Shown piece after piece: positions 54,831 through 61,838 of a DNA stretch of 64,000 bases. Numbering within the stretch: the stretch's first letter is position 1; each line of letters starts with the position of its first letter. A program made the position numbers and the translations under genes. The DNA is from Bradyrhizobium barranii subsp. barranii. GTDB lineage: Bacteria > Pseudomonadota > Alphaproteobacteria > Rhizobiales > Xanthobacteraceae. The stretch lies in assembly GCF_017565645.3 (NCBI RefSeq), contig NZ_CP086136.1:4571501-4635500 (forward strand), read 5' to 3'. The notes under the pieces are model-generated. The model saw nothing but the letters and a program-made list of their open reading frames with translations, was not told the origin of the DNA and did not search any database.

Positions 54831-54954
54831 GGATTGGCTATGTCGATTCGTACTCTGCGGCGGCGCAGTCGTGAAAATGTATCCATTGTTGGACAAGATC
54901 CCTGGGCCTGCATCAAGCTCCCGTCGCTCCCCAAACTCGTAAACGGACCTTCTC

Positions 54955-55947
54955 ATGATCGTCTTCACCCGTCTGCTCATGATCGCGTGCAGTATCGTAC
55001 TCGCAACTGCCGCCGCTCGTGCTGCGATGCCGGCCGATGCGCCCGATGCCCGCGACCACGCGCTGACCAGTCGTTATGCCGGCTCCTGGCTGGTGGCGCA
55101 GGACGTCCAGGGCTTCGATCAGGTCGGGATGCCGCGCGGGAGCCAGAATGGCGAGGTCGTGAAAGTCGAGGGCCGTGTCACTCGCTTGTTCTACCTTGCC
55201 CCGGCCGGCAAATCGGCGCTGGAGGTTCAGCGCAACTACGAGCAGGCGTTGGAGCGAGCTGGCGCGGCCAGGCAGGATAGCTGCGCCGAGGACTGCGGGG
55301 CGCGCGACTTCGGCCAGCTTCGCAAGCTTCCGGCTAACCCGTCGCTGCCAAAGGCCCAGCTTGAAGGGTGGAGCCCCATCACCTTGCTCCAGCAATGGCA
55401 GGAACCCGGGACCGAGCGCTACTGGTACGGGACCGTGAACGCATCCGGTGCAATGCTGCATGTCGCGATTGTCACGGCGAAGCCGGGAACGGTTGCGCTG
55501 ACCGGCAAGTACGTGGCCACCATCGTGGAGATCGTCGAGGCCAAGGCGATGGAGTCCGACAAGGTGGTGGTGGACGTGAAGGCCCTGACGAAGGGCTTGC
55601 AGGCCGAGGGCAAGGTGGCGCTGTACGGCCTGTACTTCGATACGGGCAAATCCGTCATCAAGCCGGAGTCGAAAGCTCAACTCGACCAGATGGCACAGTT
55701 GCTCCAGTCCGATGGATCTCTCAAGGTCCATATTGTCGGGCACACCGACAACCAGGGCGCCCTGGACGCCAATCTGGCCCTGTCGAAAGCACGGGCGCAA
55801 ACGGTCGTGGATGCCCTGGCGACGACGTACAAGGTTGACCCGAAGCGGCTGTCGGCGGCCGGCGTCGCCAGCTATGCGCCGCTCGGTAACAACGCAAGCG
55901 ACGCGGGCCGTGCGCGGAACCGCCGGGTAGAGATGGTGTTGCAGTAG
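54955..55947 (+). CDS. OmpA-family outer-membrane or periplasmic protein
   Basis: A 330-residue secreted protein. Signal peptide MIVFTRLLMIACSIVLATAAARA. Residues 30-205 form an unusual N-terminal domain (DHALTSRYAGSWLVAQDVQGFDQV…QRNYEQALERAGA) with two Cys. The C-terminal OmpA peptidoglycan-binding domain is clear: YGLYFDTGKSVIKPESKAQLDQM, HIVGHTDNQGALDANLALSKARAQTVVDAL and NNASDAGRARNRRVEMVLQ. It links the cell wall to an envelope component. It interrupts a run of CoA-metabolism genes and may have its own promoter in the 124-base gap. Confidence 0.92.
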   Translation: MIVFTRLLMIACSIVLATAAARAAMPADAPDARDHALTSRYAGSWLVAQDVQGFDQVGMPRGSQNGEVVKVEGRVTRLFYLAPAGKSALEVQRNYEQALERAGAARQDSCAEDCGARDFGQLRKLPANPSLPKAQLEGWSPITLLQQWQEPGTERYWYGTVNASGAMLHVAIVTAKPGTVALTGKYVATIVEIVEAKAMESDKVVVDVKALTKGLQAEGKVALYGLYFDTGKSVIKPESKAQLDQMAQLLQSDGSLKVHIVGHTDNQGALDANLALSKARAQTVVDALATTYKVDPKRLSAAGVASYAPLGNNASDAGRARNRRVEMVLQ

Positions 55948-55984
55948 CGCGCCGCTACCAGATCGCAGGAGCACGAACGTCACC

Positions 55985-57121
55985 ATGAGCTTCATCACCG
56001 GCGTCGGCCTCACACCTTTCGGCAAGCACGAAGGCTCGTCCTCGCTCGACCTGATGAGCAAGGCGGCGCAAGCCGCGCTCGACGATGCCGGGCTCAAGCG
56101 CGCCGAGATCGACGGCATCCTCTGCGGCTACTCGACCGTCTCGCCCCACATCATGCTGGCCACTGTCTTCGCCGAGCATTTTGGCATCCGCCCGTCCTAC
56201 GCGCACGCCGTGCAGGTCGGCGGCGCCACGGGGCTGGCGATGACGATGCTGGCCCATCACCTCGTCGAGGCGGGCGTCGCGCGCAACGTCCTCGTCGTCG
56301 CCGGCGAGAACCGGCTCTCGGGGCAGAGCCGCGACGCTTCGATCCAGGCGCTGGCGCAGGTCGGCCACCCCGACTACGAGGTGCCGCTCGGCCCGACCAT
56401 TCCCGCCTATTACGGCCTGGTCGCCACCCGCTACATGCACGAATTCGGCGTGACGGAAGAGGACCTCGCCGAATTCGCGGTGCTGATGCGCGCGCATGCC
56501 TGCACCCATCCCGGCGCACAATTCCACGATCCCATCACGGTCGCCGATGTCATGGCCTCGAAGCCGGTGGCAATGCCGCTCAAGCTGCTGGACTGCTGCC
56601 CGGTGTCGGACGGCGGCGCGGCCTTCGTCATCAGCGGTGAGCGGACCGGCGAGGCCGGTGTGCGCATCCGCGGCTGCGCCCAGGCGCATACCCATCAGCA
56701 CGTGACGGCCGCGCCCGCGCTCAGCGAGCTCGGTGCTGAAATCTCCATCGCCCGCGCCAAGGAGGCCACAGGCCTTGCGATCTCCGACGTGCGCTACGCC
56801 GCGATCTACGACAGCTTTACGATCACGCTCGCCATGCTGCTGGAAGACCTCGGCCTTGCCGGCCGCGGCGAGGCGGCTGCGCGCGTGCGATCAGGTCATT
56901 TCAGCCGCGACGGCGCGATGCCGCTCAACACCCATGGCGGCCTGCTCAGCTATGGCCATTGCGGCGTCGGCGGCGCCATGGCGCATCTGGTCGAGGCGCA
57001 TTTGCAGATGACGGGGCGGGCGGCTCACCGCCAGGTGCGCGATGCCTCGATCGCGCTGCTGCACGGCGACGGCGGCGTGCTGTCGTCCCACGTGAGCATG
57101 TTTCTGGAGCGCGTGCGATGA
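55985..57121 (+). CDS. Thiolase-like protein lacking the catalytic Cys (lipid-transfer type)
   Basis: A 378-residue thiolase-fold protein. The nucleophile position, normally CASG, reads VQVGGATGLAMT, so it cannot act as a normal thiolase. Other landmarks remain (NTHGGLLSYGHCGVGGAM at the place of the GHPxGxTG loop, IYDSFTITLAMLLEDLG). Such Cys-less proteins with a DUF35 partner include the steroid side-chain retro-aldolases of the Ltp2/ChsH2 type. The stop overlaps the DUF35 start in ATGA, which supports a complex. Substrate unknown. Confidence 0.85.
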   Translation: MSFITGVGLTPFGKHEGSSSLDLMSKAAQAALDDAGLKRAEIDGILCGYSTVSPHIMLATVFAEHFGIRPSYAHAVQVGGATGLAMTMLAHHLVEAGVARNVLVVAGENRLSGQSRDASIQALAQVGHPDYEVPLGPTIPAYYGLVATRYMHEFGVTEEDLAEFAVLMRAHACTHPGAQFHDPITVADVMASKPVAMPLKLLDCCPVSDGGAAFVISGERTGEAGVRIRGCAQAHTHQHVTAAPALSELGAEISIARAKEATGLAISDVRYAAIYDSFTITLAMLLEDLGLAGRGEAAARVRSGHFSRDGAMPLNTHGGLLSYGHCGVGGAMAHLVEAHLQMTGRAAHRQVRDASIALLHGDGGVLSSHVSMFLERVR

Positions 57122-57477
57122 GCGAACGAATCGCGGACTGGACCAAGGGTGAGCAGGCCATCACCTACCAGACCTGTGGCGCATGCGGCCATGTGCAGTA
57201 TTTCCATCGCGCCTTCTGCGCGGCCTGCGGCGCGCCCGATCCGCGCAACGCGCGCGCCAGCGGCAAGGGCAGAGTCTACGCGACCTCGCTGGTCTGCCGC
57301 GCCGCCACGCCCGAGACGCGTGCGCACGTGCCCTACAACATCCTGCTGGTCGATTGCGCCGAGGGATTTCGCATGATGGCGCACGGCGAGACGAATCTAG
57401 CTATCGGCGATGAGGTCACCGCGAGCTTCCCGACGTTCGCCGGCAAGCTCGTGCCGTTTTTCAGCAAAGGGAAATAG
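57118..57477 (+). CDS. DUF35 OB-fold zinc-ribbon protein
   Basis: A 119-residue protein with an N-terminal rubredoxin-like zinc ribbon, YQTCGACGHVQYFHRAFCAACGAPD (two CxxC pairs), and a C-terminal OB-fold (GKGRVYATSLVCRAATPETRAHVPYNILLVDCAEGFRMMAHGE…IGDEVTASF). DUF35 proteins form complexes with thiolase-like or HMG-CoA-synthase-like partners and help bind acyl-CoA. It is translationally coupled to the Cys-less thiolase-like gene. Confidence 0.92.
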   Translation: MSERIADWTKGEQAITYQTCGACGHVQYFHRAFCAACGAPDPRNARASGKGRVYATSLVCRAATPETRAHVPYNILLVDCAEGFRMMAHGETNLAIGDEVTASFPTFAGKLVPFFSKGK

Positions 57478-57484
57478 TAGGATC

Positions 57485-57566
57485 CGTCATTCGGGGGCGG
57501 TCCAAGGGACCGAGCCTGGAACGGGATTCTGGGCCTGGCTTGTGCGAGAGCCACCCCGGAATGACG
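57485..57566. repeat. Intergenic palindromic repeat (CGTCATTC type)
   Basis: CGTCATTCGGGG (57485-57496) is the inverse of CCCCGGAATGACG (57554-57566), apart from one base. The internal sequence has further GGTCC/GGACC pairing. It follows the DUF35 stop and may work as a transcript end. The type is scattered in Bradyrhizobium genomes. Confidence 0.65.
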
Positions 57567-57590
57567 AAAACACTCTACGCAACTCTTTTG

Positions 57591-57692
57591 CTAACGCCCG
57601 TAGAACAAGATGCTGGCGATGACGAGCATCGCCGTCACCGCCAGCATATGCGCGAGCGCTCCCGAGGCCGCCCCCTTGGTGGCTTCCTTCAT
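57591..57692 (-). CDS. 33-residue single-span membrane protein
   Basis: A tiny minus-strand gene: MKEATKGAASGALAHMLAVT followed by AMLVIASILFYGR, one hydrophobic span of about 18 residues with an Arg at the end. AGGGAG lies eight bases upstream of the ATG, a strong ribosome site. Small proteins of this kind can be regulatory or assembly subunits of membrane complexes. I know of no function. Confidence 0.6.
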   Translation of the reverse strand: MKEATKGAASGALAHMLAVTAMLVIASILFYGR

Positions 57693-57925
57693 GCCTATTC
57701 TCCCTAGACTTGGGCGTGACTCATCGTTGCGCGCACTGCGCACCCGACGGTCAATTGTTTTTACTCGGAACACCCCTTGCGAGTATTCACCGTGATTTGT
57801 CCCCACACGGCGAATATCGACTGTGCCAAGGTCGATCAGCAATGCGGCGGCATTTTGACTCGATGATGTTGCTGTTGCGGTCGCGCAGCACAGGGTTTGC
57901 GGCAACTTTCTTCAATCGCGACAAA

Positions 57926-58681
57926 TCATCGGATTTTCCCGCGAGAATTCGCGGGTTTCTTTGTGGCCATCGATTTGGCCTTCGAAGCCTCCATCAGCGC
58001 ATCCCTGATGTTGGTGAGGTGACGCGTCATGGCGTGGCTCGCCTTGCGCGGGTTCCTCGCTTGAACGGCTTCGAAGATGGCCTCGTGATCCCTGCGCCAC
58101 ATGGGCCGGTAGTCCTCCATCTGCATGTGGTTGTGAATCTCCTGCCAGATGCCGGACTCGGTCTGTGCGCGCCACAGCGAGTCGCTGATCGACACCAGCG
58201 CGCCGTTCCCGGTCGCCTCGGCCAACACCATGTGGAAGCGGTGGTCGGACGTGTCGGCCTCGCGTCCCTGCGCATGTTCCCAGCGCATCATCGCGAGCGC
58301 TTCGGCGAGCTGCGCGAAGGCGGCCTCGGAGCCGCGCTGCGCCGCGATCGCCGCGATCTGCGGTTCGATCAGCTGGCGCGCCTCCAGGTTCTCGAATGGC
58401 CCAAAACCTTCGAGCACGTGCACGTCAGGTGCCTCCTGACGACTGATCACATAGACGCCGCTGTTACTGCGCACCTTCAGCATGCCGGCCATCGCCAGCG
58501 ACAGGATGGCCTCGCGCACCGTCGGCCTCGACACGCCAAACGTCTTCGCGAGATCGCGCTCTGCCGGCAGGCGCTGGCCGATCCGGTAACTCGCCTGGAT
58601 CATCGCAGCAATGCGCCGGGCGACGATCTCGAAGCTGCGTTCAGGCTTGGACGGGGGATCGTGCAACATCTTCGTGCTCAT
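57926..58681 (-). CDS. GntR-family regulator, FadR subfamily
   Basis: A 251-residue repressor. N-terminal winged HTH: VARRIAAMIQASYRIGQRLPAERDLAKTFGVSRPTVREAILSLAMAGMLKVRSNSGVYV. The C-terminal FCD domain is all-helical with the metal-binding Asp/His pattern (DHRFHMVLAEATGN, RRDHEAIFEAVQ, HLTNIRDAL). It ends in a Lys/Arg-rich tail. The start at 58681 has AAAGGA five bases upstream. It is divergent from the aminotransferase, with a perfect palindrome between them, and probably controls that operon. Confidence 0.92.
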   Translation of the reverse strand: MSTKMLHDPPSKPERSFEIVARRIAAMIQASYRIGQRLPAERDLAKTFGVSRPTVREAILSLAMAGMLKVRSNSGVYVISRQEAPDVHVLEGFGPFENLEARQLIEPQIAAIAAQRGSEAAFAQLAEALAMMRWEHAQGREADTSDHRFHMVLAEATGNGALVSISDSLWRAQTESGIWQEIHNHMQMEDYRPMWRRDHEAIFEAVQARNPRKASHAMTRHLTNIRDALMEASKAKSMATKKPANSRGKIR

Positions 58682-58726
58682 CAGTCCTTTTTTTGAGTTT
58701 GACAAGCTGCCGCTCGAAAGCCAAGC

Positions 58727-58737
58727 TGGTCAGACCA
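58727..58737. promoter_or_regulatory. Probable GntR/FadR operator
   Basis: TGGTCAGACCA is a perfect 11-base palindrome of the TGGTC-N-GACCA kind used by FadR-subfamily regulators. A second GACCAG follows at 58748-58753. It lies 46 bases upstream of gntR and 57 upstream of the aminotransferase start. Confidence 0.7.
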
Positions 58738-58793
58738 ATTTGAACTGACCAGTTTCGCGCGACCGGGGTTGGGAATACTCTGTCGGTGGGACG

Positions 58794-60200
58794 ATGGAGG
58801 CTGCGCGCGTGTTCGACAGCAAGCCGAATTCAGCCGAGGCGCGTGACATCGCGTTCCATCTGCACTCGCAGACCAACCCTCAGCGACATGCAGAAATCGG
58901 ACCGCTGATCATGGCGCGCGGCGAGGGCGTCCATGTCTTTGACGCGAACGGCAAGCGTTATCTGGAAGCGATGGCCGGGCTCTGGTGTACCTCGCTCGGC
59001 TTTTCCGAGACGCGCCTGAAAGCGGCAGCAGCGGCGGCCTACGACAAATTCGGCTTCTATCACAGCTTCAATCACAAGACGCCGGACAACACGATCGACC
59101 TCGCCGAGAAGCTGGTCGAGATCTCGCCGATCCCGGATGCTCAAGCATATTTTGCAACGTCAGGCTCGGAAGCCACCGAGACGATGGTGAAGCTCGCCTG
59201 GGTGTATCACGCGGTTCACGGCAAGCCCGGAAAGCGCAAGATCATCGCCCGCGATCGCGGGTTCCACGGCTCGACGATCGTTGCTGCTTCGATGTGCGGT
59301 CTGCCCCGCATGCACCGCGAATTCGGTCTTCCGCTCGATGGCTTCCTGCATACGCATTGCCCGGACGCCTATCGCGGCACCAGACCAGGCGAAAGCGAGG
59401 CGGCGTTTGTCGACAGGCTCGCAGCCGATCTCGAAGCACTGATCATGGCCGAGGGGCCCGATACGATCGCAGCCTTCATCGCTGAGCCGATCAACGCCGG
59501 CGGCGGCATCGTCGTGCCGCCGAAGGGATATTTCGCGAGGATCGAGGCGGTGCTGCGCCGTCACGACATCCTGGTGCTTGGTGACGAGGTGGTCTGCGGC
59601 TTCGGCCGCACCGGCAACTGGTTCGGCTGCCAGACGGTCGGCATGAAGCCGGACATGGTGGCGCTCGCCAAGGGCATCACCTCGTCCTATTTCCCGATGT
59701 CGGCCGTGTTGCTGGGCCGTCCGATCCGAGACGCGCTCAGCGAGATGAACAAGGGCGGCGAGCTGTTCGGGCACGGTTTCACCAATTCCGGGCACCCGGT
59801 CGGCGCGGCGATCGCGCTCGAAACGCTGAAGATCTATCACGAGATGGATGTGGTGCCGCACGTCCGCCGCATGGGCTCGAGGCTCCGCACCGGGCTGGAG
59901 CAGATCGCGCGGGATTCGCGCATCGTCGGCCAGGTGAGGGGCGAGGGACTGATGATCGGGGTCGAGCTGGTCGCGGACCCCGCGACGCGGCAGGCCTTCG
60001 ATCCCGCGCTGAAGGTCGGCGCGATGTTCGATGCGCTCGCAATCGAGAATGGCCTGATCATCCGCGCGATGGGCGACACGATCGGGTTCTGCCCGCCGCT
60101 GATCATCGACGAAGCCGGAGTTGACGAGGCGCTCGACCTGTTCGCGCGGACCTTGCTCAGCGCCGAGGCCAAGCTTGCCGAGACACGTCCATCTGCGTAA
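58794..60200 (+). CDS. Class III aminotransferase (omega-amino acid type)
   Basis: A 468-residue PLP enzyme that moves an amino group from an omega-amine or amino acid to a keto acid. Features: SQTNPQRHAEIGPLIMARGEGVHVFDANGKRYLEAMAGLW, then the PLP phosphate site ATSGSEATETMVKLAW, FHGSTIVAASMCG, LGDEVVCGFGRTGNWFG with Asp, and the Schiff-base Lys293 in ALAKGITSSYFPMSAV. It is close to putrescine/pyruvate and beta-alanine/pyruvate aminotransferases. The donor is not resolved. It begins the operon with the binding protein and amidase-like gene, suggesting use of an amine or amide. Confidence 0.92.
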   Translation: MEAARVFDSKPNSAEARDIAFHLHSQTNPQRHAEIGPLIMARGEGVHVFDANGKRYLEAMAGLWCTSLGFSETRLKAAAAAAYDKFGFYHSFNHKTPDNTIDLAEKLVEISPIPDAQAYFATSGSEATETMVKLAWVYHAVHGKPGKRKIIARDRGFHGSTIVAASMCGLPRMHREFGLPLDGFLHTHCPDAYRGTRPGESEAAFVDRLAADLEALIMAEGPDTIAAFIAEPINAGGGIVVPPKGYFARIEAVLRRHDILVLGDEVVCGFGRTGNWFGCQTVGMKPDMVALAKGITSSYFPMSAVLLGRPIRDALSEMNKGGELFGHGFTNSGHPVGAAIALETLKIYHEMDVVPHVRRMGSRLRTGLEQIARDSRIVGQVRGEGLMIGVELVADPATRQAFDPALKVGAMFDALAIENGLIIRAMGDTIGFCPPLIIDEAGVDEALDLFARTLLSAEAKLAETRPSA

Positions 60201-60220
60201 CCCCTTGAGGAGACCATAGC

Positions 60221-61825
60221 ATGCGCCGTCGAGACCTGCTCCGATCCACACTGGGCGCCGGTCTCGGCGTCGCCCTGGGCTCGAGTCTTGCGATGCCGCG
60301 GCTGGCCCGCGCGCAAGGTTCGCGCGTGCTGCGCTTCGTGCCGCAGGCCGATGCGGCCATCCTCGATCCGATGATCACGACCGGCCTCGTCAACCGCAAC
60401 CACGGCTTCCTGATCTGGGACACGCTCTACGGCGTGGATGAGAAATTCCAGGTTCAGCCGCAGATGGTCGCCGGCCATACCGTCGAGAACGACGGCAAGC
60501 TCTGGACGATGACGTTGCGCGACGGCTTGAAATTCCACGACGGAGAGCCCGTACGCGGGCGCGATGTGGTGGCGAGCCTGAAACGTTGGGCCGCGCGCGA
60601 TGCCTTCGGCAATTCGCTCTTCAATTTGGTGGACGAACTCTCGGCGCCTGATGACAAGACCGTGCGCTGGCGTCTGAAGTCACCGTTTCCGCTGTTGCCG
60701 GAAGCGCTCGGCAAGGTCGGTGCCATCATCGCCTTCATCATGCCGGAACGTCTTGCGCAGACCGATAGCGTCACGCCGGTCAAGGAGCTGATCGGTTCCG
60801 GTCCGTTCAAATTCCAGGCCGATCAGCATGTGCCCGGCGCGCGCCTGGTGTATACGCGTTTCGATGCCTACGTGCCGCGCCCCGAGGGGACGCCGAGCCT
60901 GCTCGCCGGTCCGAAGATCGCGCGTTTCGACCGGGTCGAGTGGCAGGTCATCCCGGACCCCGCGACGGCCGCGGCTGCGCTTCAGCAGGGCGAGATCGAC
61001 TGGTGGGATCAGCCCATCGTCGACCTGTTGCCGAAGCTGAAGGGCAACAAGACGCTGACCGTCGAACTGCTCGACCCCATCGGTAATGTCGGCGTGCTGC
61101 GCTTCAACCATACGCAGCCGCCGTTCGACAACCCGGCCATCCGCCGCGCGGTGCTCTCCGCCATCAGCCAGAAGGAATTCATGTCCGCGGTTGCGGGCGA
61201 CGACACCAGTCTCTGGCGCGACAAGGTCGGTTTCTTCGCGCCCGGCGGCATCATGGCGAACGATGCCGGCATGGACGCGCTGAACGGCCCCCGGGATATC
61301 GCCGCCGCGGCCAAAGCCATCAAGGACGCCGGCTACAAAGGCGAGAAAGTGCTGCTGATGGCGCCGGGCGATTTCCCTGTCATCGGGCAGATGAGCGAAG
61401 TCGCGGCCGATCTGTTCCGCAAGCTCGGCTTCAATGTCGACTACGCGGCGATGGACTGGGGCTCGATGCTGCGGCGCATGGGCAACCGCGAGACACCGGA
61501 CAAGGGCGGATATAGCGCCTTCTGCACTTACTCTGCGGGCGTCACGCAGCTGAACCCCTCGGCGCATAACTTCATCCGCGGCAGCGGTGACAAGGCGACC
61601 TTCGGCTGGGCAAAGAGCGAGAAGCTGGAGCAGCTCCGGGATGCCTGGTTCGCCGCGCCCGATGCCGCCACGCAGACGAAGATTGGCGTCGAGATGCAGA
61701 AGCAGTGCTTCATCGATGTTCCCTATGTTCCGCTTGGTGTCTTCTATCAGCCGACGGCTTACAAGAAGAGCCTGACGGGCATGCTCAAGGGCCTGCCGTT
61801 GTTCTGGAACGTGCGCGGCGCCTGA
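60221..61825 (+). CDS. Peptide/nickel-type ABC substrate-binding protein (SBP_bac_5)
   Basis: A 534-residue periplasmic binding protein (DppA/OppA family). A Tat-type leader: MRRRDLLRSTLGAGLGVALG…LARAQ. Family motifs are VLRFVPQADAAILDPMITTGLVN, KLWTMTLRDGLKFHDGEPVRGRDVVASLKRWA, LRFNHTQPPFDNPAIRRAVLSAI and YVPLGVFYQPTAYKK. It starts 20 bases after the aminotransferase. Cognate permeases would lie beyond the right edge or elsewhere. In this context it may bind an amine, amide or opine rather than a peptide. Confidence 0.9.
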   Translation: MRRRDLLRSTLGAGLGVALGSSLAMPRLARAQGSRVLRFVPQADAAILDPMITTGLVNRNHGFLIWDTLYGVDEKFQVQPQMVAGHTVENDGKLWTMTLRDGLKFHDGEPVRGRDVVASLKRWAARDAFGNSLFNLVDELSAPDDKTVRWRLKSPFPLLPEALGKVGAIIAFIMPERLAQTDSVTPVKELIGSGPFKFQADQHVPGARLVYTRFDAYVPRPEGTPSLLAGPKIARFDRVEWQVIPDPATAAAALQQGEIDWWDQPIVDLLPKLKGNKTLTVELLDPIGNVGVLRFNHTQPPFDNPAIRRAVLSAISQKEFMSAVAGDDTSLWRDKVGFFAPGGIMANDAGMDALNGPRDIAAAAKAIKDAGYKGEKVLLMAPGDFPVIGQMSEVAADLFRKLGFNVDYAAMDWGSMLRRMGNRETPDKGGYSAFCTYSAGVTQLNPSAHNFIRGSGDKATFGWAKSEKLEQLRDAWFAAPDAATQTKIGVEMQKQCFIDVPYVPLGVFYQPTAYKKSLTGMLKGLPLFWNVRGA

Positions 61826-61838
61826 AGAGGGATTTTCG

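Noticed and set aside
53313..54980. 555-residue open frame on the minus strand opposite the small coiled-coil and CoA-transferase genes
   Set aside because: The composition is Arg/His/Asp/Gly-rich with no family pattern, as expected for an antisense frame of GC-rich coding DNA. The plus strand encodes a clear CaiB protein.
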